The notes beneath the pieces are model-generated. The model was not told the DNA's origin. It made no database searches and saw only the letters and a program-made list of their open reading frames with translations. Shown here piece by piece: positions 30,159 to 40,541 of a stretch of 64,000 nt of DNA (positions are counted from its first letter, which is position 1; the number at the start of each line of letters is the position of its first letter). Both the position numbers and the translations under genes were made by a program. The stretch spans positions 11,340,716-11,404,715 of the forward strand of contig CP154954.1 in NCBI GenBank assembly GCA_039621445.1. Reading direction: 5' to 3'. This DNA is from Euglena gracilis (Eukaryota; Euglenida; Euglenophyceae; Euglenales).

Positions 30159-30376
30159 CAGGCTGTATTTTAGTCGGGTGCCGACCCCACCCAGGGGTGG
30201 GGGGTGCCTGCCTGTGCAGGCACAACCCCGGCGCGGGGAGCCAAAAATAGCCTGTTTTCAAAGGAATGTGCCTGGGCACAGGCCGAAATCCGACCCCCCC
30301 CCCGGGGGGGGGCCTGCCTCGGCAGGCACTCAGACCCCTCCTCCCCCACCCCCTGGGTTGCTAAAAAAACAGCCTG
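30159..30376. mobile_element. hAT-like MITE, 8-bp duplication CGCCTGAT
   Basis: 218 bases from CAGGCTGTATTTTAGTCGGG to GGTTGCTAAAAAAACAGCCTG, flanked by CGCCTGAT at 30151-30158 and 30377-30384. The CAGG...CCTG ends and 8-bp duplication fit the hAT superfamily. A longer relative is at 41905-42214. Confidence 0.8.
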
Positions 30377-30631
30377 CGCCTGATGAGAAGCTTTCGATCG
30401 GGGGTGTTTTGGCAACTGTTAAAACCTATTTCCATGGCCCGACGCCTGTCTTGAAATTCCACTGACATCAACGGATTTCAGGCTGAAATTGTTTATGTTG
30501 ATCGCTTTCCAAGACGGCGCCCATTTATGTCGTTTGATCAATTGATTGGCTTCGATTTCAGCAGAGGGCGCCGGGCGGCTTGCTTCGCTCGCTCGCACCC
30601 GGAGCCCCTGCTGAAACCGTTGGTGTCGGTC

Positions 30632-31560
30632 GATTTTTGAAACAGACGGATACAATCCCGATCGTCTAAATTCAGGAATTTCATCTTCATTGGTCAAGGA
30701 ATTGGGGAAATCTGGATATTGCCAAAAAGGCACAAATCGATTCCCAAGGCATCGGAATCCGTTTACGTCGGTCGATTTCCATTCAGGCGCCCGTTTACGT
30801 CAGTTGATTTCCATTCAGGCGGCTGTTAATGGGCCAAAAACCACTTTTTTTGGCTATAGTTCCGTCCAGGCGGTTCGGTCGAATGAAATTCAAGAATCAG
30901 GCCCAGACAAAATAGCAGGGGCGCCCGGCGCCCCTGCTGAATCTGTTAGTGTCGGTCGATTTTTTGTATAAAAATCTATTTTGTCTGGGCCCGATGCCTG
31001 TCTTGAATTTTGTTCGACGGAATTATAGCCAAAAAAGTGGTTTTTGGCCCATTAACAGCCGCCTGAATGGAAATCAACTGACGTAAACGGGCGCCTGAAT
31101 GGAAATCGACCGACGTAAACGGATTCCGATGCCTTGGGAATCGATTTGTGCCTTTTTGGCAATATCCAGATTTCCCCAATTCCTTGACCAATGAAGATGA
31201 AATTCCTGAATTTAGACGATCGGGATTGTATCCGTCTGTTTCAAAGCTGAATCTGTTAGTGTCGGTCGATTTTTTGTATAAAAATCTATTTTGTCTGGGC
31301 CCGATGCCTGTCTTGAATTTTGTTCGACCGAACCGCCTGGACGGAATTATAGCCAAAAAAGTGGTTTTTGGCCCATTAACAGCCGCCTGAATGGAAATCG
31401 ACTGACGTAAGCGGGCGCCTGAATGGAAATTGACTGACCTAAACGGATTCCGATGTCTTTGAAATTGACCAACCTTTTTATGACGCTTTGTTCCATTTTT
31501 GGCAACATCTAGATTTCCCCAAATTCTTGACCAACGAAACTGAAATTTCTGATTTTATTA
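30632..31560. repeat. Large inverted repeat with a duplicated right arm
   Basis: The left arm 30632-30865 and right arm 31018-31245 are complementary over about 230 bases. The centre contains GGGGCGCCCGGCGCCCC. The right arm, with the preceding GTTAGTGTCGGTCGATTTTT, is then repeated at 31249-31560 in more diverged form. Identical peptides appear on both strands, so no gene is implied. Confidence 0.75.
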
Positions 31561-31610
31561 ATTTAAGTCTGAATTTTGTTCATCCCAATGGTCAAGGGGT
31601 TGTTGCTCAG

Positions 31611-31835
31611 AAAGGGCCTGGCCGGGTGTTCATCATCATGGTACCTGCCTCCTCCATCTGCTCCTATTCTGTCTTCATCGCGTATGCCGAAATGACCTGC
31701 CACGCCAATAGTATTTTCCCAGTGCATGGCTACTCTTATGGGTTCATCCTGCTTGTCTTCTCCTCTGCCTTTTCGCTTGGAGCCACTGCGACTGGCTTTT
31801 TGGGCATTAGGGATCAGGGAATTGGACAGCATTAA
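31611..31835 (+). CDS. Tetraspan membrane protein, exon 2 (TM3-loop-TM4)
   Basis: After TTGTTGCTCAG the frame reads KGPGRVFIIMVPASSICSYS, then VFIAYAEMTC, then YSYGFILLVFSSAFSLGATA and a TAA at 31833-31835. Two hydrophobic helices flank a short loop. Exon 1 (11292-11648) supplies the other two. Joining them in phase 0 puts the basic LLTR-KGPGR in the cytosolic loop, as topology rules predict. The stop may be real, or a one-base difference in the T-run before it may hide a splice at AAG|GTACTG (31835-31841) into exon 3. Codon usage is GC-ending, unlike the repeats. Confidence 0.6.
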   Translation, partial: KGPGRVFIIMVPASSICSYSVFIAYAEMTCHANSIFPVHGYSYGFILLVFSSAFSLGATATGFLGIRDQGIGQH

Positions 31836-32004
31836 GGTACTGCATGGCCCTTTTTTTGCACGACATGCATGTCAGAGCATTTTTCCTGCTGTTGTGTTTT
31901 TTTTTGAAGAATTCAAAAATCAAGAATTCAAGAATTCATATTTCCGCTTTTTTAAAAAAAAAGGTTGCTTAAATAGATTTTTTTTTGATTGAGCTCACTA
32001 ATTG

Positions 32005-32193
32005 CCAGTTGTCCAGCACCCTGTTGCCAAGCTGAAGAAGTACCAGCTGCTTGATCTCGATGTGAAGGAGAAGGAGTTCTATGTGGATGGGCAGGAGGTC
32101 CCGTTTGACGGGGTGTACGAGGAGTACAACCCGCATGCTGCCCCAACCCCCGTTCCGACCACTGACTCTCCGCACCACGTGGTTCTCTACTGA
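32005..32193 (+). CDS. Possible exon 3 of the tetraspan gene (cytosolic tail)
   Basis: Behind a T-rich tract and CTAATTGCCAG, the frame reads PVAKLKKYQLLDLDVKEKEF, then DGQEVPFDGVYEEYN and a proline/threonine-rich end to a TGA at 32191-32193. Charged, soluble and codon-biased like exons 1 and 2. It would suit the C-terminal tail of the same protein, but a clean splice from exon 2 needs a frame change, so the link is tentative. Confidence 0.45.
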   Translation, partial: PVVQHPVAKLKKYQLLDLDVKEKEFYVDGQEVPFDGVYEEYNPHAAPTPVPTTDSPHHVVLY

Positions 32194-32304
32194 GCTCTCC
32201 AGCCTGCTCCTCTACCCCGTGCTTGACCAAGCCGCAGTGATGTATCCTGTGAATGAGGAGTTTCTCGTGTTTTGTGTTGTTCCAAGAGCTCACAACACAC
32301 GCTC

Positions 32305-32335
32305 AGCCGCGCGCACACACACGCACACGCGCGCG

Positions 32336-32385
<50 letters not shown>

Positions 32386-32530
32386 CAGCACAAAGTCCAC
32401 AAAGCAGGGGTGGGGGAATGCGTTTCGCATTTTTTCGCATTTTTGCGCATTTTTTGCGCATTTTTGTCAATTTTTCAAAAATGCGCATTTTTGCGCATTT
32501 TTTGCAATTTCCCCCCCCCATTTTTGCACA
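32305..32530 (+). repeat. CA/CG/GA microsatellite and GCATTTTT repeats
   Basis: (AC)n, (GC)n, (AC)n and (AG)n runs at 32308-32386, then CGCATTTTTNGCGCATTTTT repeats to 32525. Confidence 0.9.
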
Positions 32531-32734
32531 TTGTCCTGAGTTTGTGACATTCCTAAGGGAAAAAGGACTTAGACAAAATTTTTTTTCCAACAGTAAACCC
32601 AAAATTAAACCAAAATCACCAAAAAGAGCTGAAATGAAGGCATTTTGGCCAAAAAAGTGCGAAAATGGGTTCGTTGGTTACAGAAATGGGTCAGTTGAAC
32701 GTAGGCAAAATTCGGTGAGCATGTGATTTGGGTG

Positions 32735-32985
32735 GAAAATGTGCAAAAATGGCAAAATGTGCAAAATTGGGCAAAAAAAGGCGCAAAAAAGGCGCAAAAT
32801 TGAAAATGTGCAAAATTGGGCAAAAAAGGCGCAAAAAAGGCGCAAAATTGAAAATATGCAAAATTGGGCATAAAAATGCGCAAAAAAGGCGCAAAAATTG
32901 AAATGTGCAAAATTGGGCAAAAAATGCGCAAAAAATGCATTTTTTGCGCATTTTTTTGCGCATTTTTTCCGAGGGCCGTCCAGCG
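32735..32985 (+). repeat. Minisatellite GGGCAAAAAAGGCGCAAAA
   Basis: Five or more units of AAATTGGGCAAAAAAGGCGC, AAAATTGAAAATGTGC. It ends in inverted GCGCATTTTTT words. 32530-32735 and 32990-33230 show no gene. Confidence 0.85.
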
Positions 32986-33229
32986 CATTTCCCCCCCCCC
33001 CCCTGCACAAAGACAAACCCAAAGTGCACAGAAGGAGAAAATAAAGAAATGAAGATGGTTGGTGTTTCGTCGCTTTGTTTACACCCCAACCCCTGAAATT
33101 TTCACTCTTCACACCGTATATTATTGCACTTCCGGTCAATTTTTTGCATTTTATCTCAAAAATGTTTGCGTGCCAATTACTTGTTTGCACTTTACACATA
33201 TGGCATAAAGTGGAGCCCCCACAGTCGAG

Positions 33230-33345
33230 TGTGGGGTACTGTGGGGGGTAAGTGTGGGAGGTAAGTGTGGGGTGACAGTGGGGGGGAGTGTGGGGTGACA
33301 GTAGGGGGGAGTGTGGGGTGACAGTGGGGGGGAGTCAATCTGGGC
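33230..33345 (+). repeat. AGTGTGGGGTGACAGTGGGGG tandem
   Basis: Four or five units of about 24 bases, with more at 33650-33700. Strongly G-rich on one strand, so quadruplex-prone. Confidence 0.8.
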
Positions 33346-33699
33346 TAAATTCTGTCCACCCCTTTCGATCCTAGTGTATTTTATACCGGCCGTCACTGCT
33401 GCACCAGATCACACACCCACGGCCGAAACTCCTCCCGCATGAGAGCGCACCTGCCCCTGAAGGGTTTTGTTCACTTGCCGCTATTTTCTATCTTCGTGTT
33501 CGGAAGATATGGATTTTGTTAATTTGGATCTGGGGGAGGGTCCGCCCCCCCCCCCCCCCAGGACGAGGCCAAAGGCCCAGTGAGTCAAAAAATGACACTC
33601 AAATGTTGGGCCACATGCAGGAATCTGGCAATTTCCTTTTCACACAAAAGGGGAGTGTGGGGGTTAAGTGTGGGGTGACAGTGGGGGGGGGGAGTATGG

Positions 33700-34200
33700 G
33701 AGGGGGGGCAGGGTTCGATACAAGGAGGGCGTACATGGTTTAGGTGGGGGGGGGGTCCCCCCCACCCCCCCCCCCTCCTGGCCCGCAGGGGGGGGGTCCG
33801 GACCACCCCCCCCCACCTGCAAGGGGGGTCCGGACCGACCCTCGGGGGGTACCCAGGACCCCCCCCCAAAAAAGGGTCAATTTTTTCCTCCGGCGCTTTG
33901 CGCCGAAATTTTTTTTGCATTTTTGGCCAATTTTTGCCCAAAAAGTGCCCAAAATGGCACTTTTGGTCGTTTTGGGGGGTCAAAAATTTTCGGCCCGGCG
34001 CTTTGCGCCGGGCCGAAAATCGGTCACCCTGACCGCGCCACTGTTTAGGTGGGGGGGGTGTCCCCCCCCCCCACCCCCCCCCCCCCCGTCCCGCAGGGGG
34101 GGGGGGGCGGGCCACCCCCCCCCCCTCCTCTCCTTATATCGAACCCCGGGGGGGGGGACCAGCCAGCCAGCCGGCTCTGTACAGATGATTGGCTGCGACA
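33700..34200. repeat. GTTTAGGTGGGG / CTTATATCGAACCCTG hairpin family, two copies
   Basis: 33705-33845 and 34020-34150 share GTTTAGG, a G-run, a C-run, CCCGCAGGGGGGG and TATATCGAACCC. Between and inside are GGCGCTTTGCGCC hairpins. The same element is at 18555-18620 and 39705-39960. No gene. Confidence 0.6.
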
Positions 34201-35858
34201 ATTCTGGAGGTCGGGCCGACCATGAGTGAAAATTTTGTGCTAACCTAGTCGTCTTTCGGTCCTCTGGGTGGGCCCCCCCCCCCCTGCTAATGATAAACTC
34301 CCCCCCCCCCTTTATGTGCTGCCATTTAAGGTTGCCATGACCGAACCCCCCGGGGCATTGGTTTTTGAACAGTGAACTGACTGGTTTTTTGAAAGTGGAA
34401 AGTGACCCCTTGGGGGGGTCACAAAGGAATGCTATGGTTGGAAGCACCAAAACACCACAAAGCACCAAACTTTTGGGTCTGCCGGACCCCACCCTCCCCG
34501 GATGAAGGGGTCCCCCATTTGGTTGGTGGGGGGGGGGGCTGGTCCTCCCACAAGGCCCCAGCTGGGTCCAAAGCAAAACAGAGACAAGAACGTGGCGTGA
34601 GAGGCTCCTCACCAGGGGCTGACGGTTGCCGCAGCATTGTTTCAAGAAAACATCATCTCACATATACCAAAGCAGACGTGAAATGCTCTTTGCCCTGTTT
34701 TTTTTGAATATCTTTTTTCCACCTGTGAGCACCAAGCCCCCCCCTCCCGATAGTGTCCCATGCCCCCTGCCTCAGGACCTGGCCGGCTGGTCCTAAAGGA
34801 ATTTTATTGACCCCCCCCCCCCCGATAGTGTCCCATACCAGGGAGGGGCAAAATATGCACCGTGCAGTTTTTGCAGTTTTTTTTGCAGTTTTCACATTTT
34901 GGGTTTTTTTGCAGCTTTTTTCTGAAAAAACTGCACACGTGCAGTTTTTTTGCAGTTTTTTTTTTGATTTCAGTTTTGAGGAAACCTGAGGTGCTCATTT
35001 TTGGTGCTCTGCGCCTTGTTACGCTGGATTATATTGTTTGAAGGGTGTTTCTCAAGAAAAAGTCTCTCTCAGAAAATCTCTTCATGGGTTGTGTTGTCTA
35101 CAGTAATCCCACCAGTTGTCTTGCCCCCAACTGTTTTGCCAACTGCCTTTTTTGGCACCTCCGTGGGCATGGTTGTCACAAGCTTTGGTGCAGGAAAACC
35201 AGTGTGAACCAGCATCCAAACCAAACACATGATTTGTGTTTCAGTGCATGAAAACCCGTGTACAGTGTACCTTGATTGATTGCTTTCATTTTTATTGTTA
35301 TCAGCTCCAAAGCTGTACAAAAGTTAGGTGAATTGGGGAGCTTGTTTATTGTTATTTCTTGTTGATGTGCAGTTTTTTGCAGTTTTTTTTTGCAGTTTTT
35401 TGCAGTTTTTGACCTGCCCGTGTGCAGTTTTTGCAACCCACCCTGCAAAATATGCTCTGCATATCCCCCCCATGAGACTGTTTTGTCAATTTTTTTTCAG
35501 CAGATTTTGGTCCTTTTTGCTGGACAGTGGGTGTAGACTTGTTTGGTGTTTTGACAGGAAACCTGAGGGCTTGGGGGGGGATGAACAACTTTTTCGGCGC
35601 TGTGGGCTGCCCAGCACTCCTGCAAAAGCTGCTGCCCCCCTCCCCTTCACCTGAACACGACCAAAAATGATATATTTTTCCGCATCTTTTCAGCACAATT
35701 TTCATATATTTCAGCACATATTTTGTGGTCCGGTCCACCTGAGGTCTCCAAAATTTCTTTTTTTCTTTGTGCATTTTATTCTGGGGATTTTTCAGGCCCA
35801 GAGGTGACCACACAGTTTTTATATTTTGAAAAGTCCTCTCTCGTCTGCAGGTTCCAGC
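34200..35858 (+). other. C-run and TGCAGTTTT-rich DNA, no clear gene
   Basis: TGCAGTTTTTTTTGCAG words recur at 34865-34965 and 35375-35440. 35090-35215 has a frame VIPPVVLPPTVLPTAFFGTS that could be an exon scrap, but it has no other support. A GGTCGGGCCGACC scrap lies at 34205-34222. Confidence 0.4.
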
Positions 35859-36119
35859 CATAGGGTCATTCCACTTTTCGAAAAACCAGTCAGTCACTAC
35901 CCCCCCCCTGGGGGGTCGGCCACTAAATTTGACCAAAAACATGGAAAAAAGGCCAAAATTCTTCCGGCGCCTTCTGCACCGGGTCACTTTAGTGGTTTTT
36001 TGCCGGCCCCCCCAGGGGGGGGGTCCGGGCCAAAAACCAGTCAAAAACAGTCAGTCACTCCGAAAAAATCAGTCACTCACCCCCCAGGGGGGGTTGGCCA
36101 GTGCTTAAGCAATTGTCTG
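35859..36119. mobile_element. hAT-like MITE, 8-bp duplication GTTCCAG(C/T)
   Basis: 261 bases between GTTCCAGC (35851-35858) and GTTCCAGT (36120-36127), one mismatch in eight. The right end GGCCAGTGCTTAAGCAATTGTCTG is the TIR of the family at 40542 and 42862. The left end CATAGGGTCATTCC is diverged. Confidence 0.6.
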
Positions 36120-36127
36120 GTTCCAGT

Positions 36128-37270
36128 CCAAAAGAAATCTGTTTGGTTGCATTGGTTCAGTTTGCCAATTCCCTCTGTTCCACAAGAGCATTTCCTCATC
36201 ATCATGCGTATAAAAACCAAACCAACCGACACTGTACTTGTACTTTGGTGGGCCATGTTGTCTGCAAATCGGACCCATTGCCTTTCTGTGTTGTTGTCAG
36301 TTTTGTTTCTTCACCTGTTCCGAACTTGAGAAGGGAATGGGGGGCAGGGGCGAACTCAGAATCACCAGAACAATCCAATGATGTCTGAAGAAAACCTTGC
36401 TCCCCTCATAGTTGGCAACCTGTTTTTTTTGGACTTTGTTTTTTTGTTTTTTTTAAATTCTAACAATGTTTTTTTAAAAAAAACAAAAAAAACGCCAACA
36501 AGGTTTTGCTCGGAAAATTTTTTGAATGCATATTTTCAATCATTTTTGGCAAGTTTTGGGGCATTTCTGCCAAATATTTCCTTAAACAAAAAATGAAAAA
36601 AGTCCTACAGTTGCATTTTTTGCATTTTTTGAATGTTTTTGACCATTTTTTTTGGCAATTTTTGAACTTAGTAGGATTCGAAGTATGGTTTGGGTGTTTC
36701 ATAACGAGTTTTTTCAATGAAATTTTCCTTTTGTTTTTTTTGATGTTTTTTTTGGTGTTTTTTTTTAAAACACGTTGTTTTGTTTTTTTAAAAAAAACAA
36801 AAAAAATGCCAAGTATGGCTCCCCTGAATTTGGACAGACCCGAAGCATGTTCCTCACAGAAGAACGACGGAATGCCCAAATTGTGCAAAAATAACAGCAG
36901 AGGACTCTGGAAAGTGAAACAAAAATGAGGGTTTCAGCAATGATCCCCGCAAGCTTTCAGTAAGGTTCCATCCTCCCCTCTCACCCCCCCTGTTCTTCTC
37001 AGTCTTTCCTCCTTTTCTTTTCTTTGCACAAGGAATCAGGTCCATTGTGGGCACATTCACCCCCGTCAAGCAGCGACATGCACCATCCATAGCGCACAGG
37101 ATTACGGAAGCGGAATGCAATCCCTTCCGTCCCTTCGCTCTCATTTTGCACGCGACAAAAGTGGGAGTTCAGGGAACCCCCAGGACGACTGGATCTCCCC
37201 TGGCATGTCTTATTGTCTTTCTTCTCTTCTGGTCCACGTTTGTGTTTGCAAAAATGTGCCATTGATGGGC
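36128..37270 (+). other. A/T-rich stretch, no firm gene
   Basis: Two near-identical poly-A/T hairpins GTTTTTTTAAAAAAAACAAA lie at 36464-36500 and 36775-36812. 37020-37260 has a frame (GIRSIVGTFTPVKQRHAPSI) behind a T-rich tract that might be an exon, without further evidence. Confidence 0.4.
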
Positions 37271-37274
37271 TGGC

Positions 37275-37470
37275 TCATTGCGGGAAATTGGTGATGGATT
37301 TTTGGTGGTAGCGACTAGTCGCTAGCGACCATTGGTGGTCGGGTCGACCACCAATAATAACTCCACCCCCCCCCTCTAAAGAAATTTTTAAGCCCCCCCC
37401 CCAAATTTTTCAATCAAATGTGAAGGAAAATGACTCAAAACCCACCCAAATGCCTTCCAAAACCTCCATT
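37275..37470 (+). repeat. Lone X-family terminal repeat
   Basis: CTCATTGCGGGAAATTGGTG, GTCGCTAGCGACC, then the C-run/CTTAAAAAT motif and a copy of the 21990 flank. Its partner end is not in the window, so this is a solo or broken end. Confidence 0.65.
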
Positions 37471-38660
37471 TGAGGGTTAATGTGCAATGTGTGAAGGCAA
37501 GGATGGCCGAGTTGGGCTGGCTCAAGAAGAATTCAAGATAATTCATGGTTTTCGACATGGGATTTGAAGAACTCAAGCAAACACCTGAATTTTCCCACTC
37601 AGGGTTTTTGCTGTCGAGTGTGAAGTTCGGCTCCCAGTCGCCCTGCTTCATCTTTTGTATATTTCGCTGTGTATTTGTCCAGTCAGCGATTCGGGCCCAA
37701 ATGGGATCTCATCCAATGTTCAGGAAATGAACTCTGGATACAGGTGTTGCGCATCTGAATCTACCCCAGGTGATTGCACCGGATCGGACCCAGCCGGTGC
37801 AAAAGGGTATATTTGAGCCATCGACTGCAGTCATTTGAATGTGTTGGGACGGGGAACTTTTTTTTTGCTTCAGGACCGCCCAGGATGGATGTAAAATACT
37901 TGTGCAAAGTGATGGACTTGCCGCAATCAATTTGTGTTGGGACTTGGTGTCGTGCAAGGATGGATGGGTGTGGCCCGCCTATCTCATGCCTTGATTCATA
38001 TGAGATCAGTGGGAATCTCAGTTCCCCCCATCATATTCCATGGATGCCCGCCTGGCATTATGGATTGTCACCCCATTTTGGGGACAGAACACCATATGCA
38101 CTCATCAGGCTTCATTATTTCATTACCAAAGTTACACATTAGATGGAATCATTGCCATCAGGGATTTCCAAATTAATAGCAATCAGGGCTGGCCAAAACG
38201 CATTTTGAGGTCAAAAACTGATGTGTTTTTTTTGCATAAGGACCCACCTATGGAGCCCAAAATTTCATTTTCGGTCATTTTCGGCCATTTTCGGCCATTT
38301 TTACTACAGGTGCTTGGCCGTAAAGCCCCCGCCAAGGGGGGGGGGAGAAATTGCACATCGGGAGGTCGAAAATTGCAGTACAAAAAATTGCACAACATTG
38401 CACACAGCAGAAAAGCCATACCAGAACCAGAAAAGCTGCATATTCTGCCAGTTTACCCAGTCGGTTCGCCCAAAAAGTTGCAACCCAACCAGCCGTGGCA
38501 ATATGCGATGGCACTACTTACGTCATTCATCCTGAATTTGTTCATCATCCAGCGGAAAAACACCACAATTCATACTTAGAAATTACCAAGGCACAAAATA
38601 TGAACCTGTTTGTAGACGCCTATTGCTCCTTTGCCAATTGGCCGATTGGGTTTGAAAACT
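37471..38660 (+). other. Possible exon scraps, no recognised gene
   Basis: 37935-38175 (GVVQGWMGVARLSHALIHMR) and 38470-38660 (TQPAVAICDGTTYVIHPEFV, then NMNLFVDAYCSFANWP before a TGA) look protein-like, the second behind a TTTACCCAG acceptor-like site. No known domain. They may be exons of one plus-strand gene or remnants. Confidence 0.25.
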
Positions 38661-38665
38661 GAGTA

Positions 38666-38668
38666 GTA

Positions 38669-38718
<50 letters not shown>

Positions 38719-38737
38719 AAGTAGTAGTAGTAGTAAA
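38666..38737 (+). repeat. (GTA)n microsatellite
   Basis: About 22 GTA repeats with one AAA interruption, directly after the TGA of the preceding frame. Confidence 0.95.
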
Positions 38738-39170
38738 CCAACGATAACAGCCTTTGAACGGAAATTTTCACTGCACAAATCAGTTTCCCAGCAAAAAAAC
38801 CCCCGGTAAGTTCTCAATTTGCATCAAAAACTGACATATTCCAAAGCAAAATGTCCCGGGCCATGCGCAACTGATTGCACAAAATGTAGATGTGCAAAAA
38901 TTGCACATTTTGGGAAAATCCAAAATTGCAAAAAATTCACCGTGCAATTTTTCCCCCTTCCCCCCCCCCCCCCCCCCGGGAAAATGAGCTGTTGAAAAGT
39001 TTCTAAAAAAAAACCGAAACTGCCCCGAAAACCACCAATGTTAAATGGCCGAAAATGGCCGAAAATGAGAAAAAAATTGGTGCAAATTTTTTTCGAGTTT
39101 TTTTGCCTGACAGTTTCTTTTTTTCTGGCAACTTATTCTTGTCTCTGTGCAGCTTCTCTGCTTTTGTTAT

Positions 39171-39622
39171 TATGCCTGGCCCTACAACACATGCTGCTCA
39201 AAGAAACACCTCCGAAAGGGTTATTTGGAGATTTGTGGAGAAATCTTAATTTAATTCTTCAAAATATACAAAAAAAATTGCCGGCATCGCCCTTGTCTCC
39301 AAAATTTTCTGAAATGCCATCAAAACATTCAGCCTTGGCCCTGATGGTTTTGATGACATTTCAGAATTGTGGTGACAAGGTGCAACCAGGCAAAGTATGG
39401 GAAGCGTTTTTTTTCTCTGTCAAAGGTGTGATTCCTGCGTTAGGTTTATTGCACACAAGTGGATTGGATCTAACAGTGCCACCATCAAACAATGTTGCTT
39501 GGAGTATCATTGTTGGAAAAGCTGGAATAGGTGAGGGGAAGTTGTTTGTGAAAAGCATCCACGCCAAGAGGCTTGAAGAGGAAAGCACCAGTTTTGGTGT
39601 TGCCACCCACCATTGTGGTTAA
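39171..39622 (+). other. Possible two-exon coding fragment
   Basis: An ATG at 39171 (MPGPTTHAAQRNTSERVIWR) follows a GTGCAG site. A second frame from about 39315 reads HSALALMVLMTFQNCGDKVQ, then KVWEAFFFSVKGVIPALGLL, then SIIVGKAGIGEGKLFVK and ends at a TAA at 39620-39622. The words between (CTTCAAAATATACAAAAAAA, GCCGGCATC) recur at 44606-44650, so this belongs to a repeat. Function unknown. Confidence 0.3.
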
Positions 39623-39704
39623 TATGTCATGTGCCAACCGCTCTCATGAAGTGTCCCAAGAACCCCCAGCAAAAAAAGCGAAATTTGGTAACCCAGACCG
39701 CGCA

Positions 39705-39965
39705 ATTGTTTAGGTGGGGGGTGTCCCCCCCCCACCCCCCCTCCTGGCCCGCAGGGGGGGGCTCCGGACCACCCCCCCCACCTGTCCTTATATCGAACCC
39801 TGCTGTACCCCCCCCCTGCATTCAAGTCCAAATTGTGCTCAGTGGAAATCTTTGTGGACCCCCCAGGAGAGGTCCAGGGTTCGATGTAAGGAGGGCGTAC
39901 AGGGTTTGGTGGGGGGGGGGGCTGCCGCCCACCCGGACCCCCCACCAAAATAACAAAATCCCCTT
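39705..39965. repeat. GTTTAGGTGGGG hairpin element with inverted partner
   Basis: 39705-39800 and an inverted copy at 39873-39965 (CAGGGTTCGATGTAAGG) enclose 70 bases. See 33700-34200 for the family. Confidence 0.6.
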
Positions 39966-40099
39966 GCGTGTGCAAGGCAAGGATGGCCAAAACGCACCCC
40001 CTGATGAACTTAGTCGGCCTTCGAATTTAGGTGTCTGGCAGGTGAAATAGCCCCTCTGCACGTTATACAGGGTTTGGCCAAGGATTTGGATGCTTCTGA

Positions 40100-40330
40100 A
40101 ATGGATAACCATGGAGGTCGTTCCTACCGACCACATGGTCGGCTCGACCTCCAATATGGTCGGAAACAAACAGGTTGGGCCGACCATGGTCGGCCCGACC
40201 TACAGTCAAAAGTCCTTTGAAAAAGGGGGGGTAATGCGGTTCATTGGCTGTATTTATCGACCTCCAGAGGTCGGCCCGACCTCCGGGATCGTCATAGCCA
40301 ATCACCCGGGGCCTCCCCCCAACGGGGAGG
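40100..40330. repeat. GGTCGGGCCGACC fold-back
   Basis: Four GGTCGG(C/G)CCGACC words between CAATATGGTCGG and AGCCAATCACCCGG. It has the same layout as 25556-25695. Confidence 0.6.
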
Positions 40331-40541
40331 GGGGTTCAGACCACCCCCCTCCGGTGTGAAGATTTTTTTTCTTCCTTGGCGCTTTGCGCTTTGTGCCGGC
40401 AGACTTTCTTCATCACCTGTTTTTTTGTCAAATTGGAGAAAATCATCACCTGAAAACACAATTTTGGGCTCTAGAGGAAGCCCCTCAAAATTTTTTCGGC
40501 GCTTTGCGCCATTCTTTTTTTCACCCAGAGGGGGTCGACAC

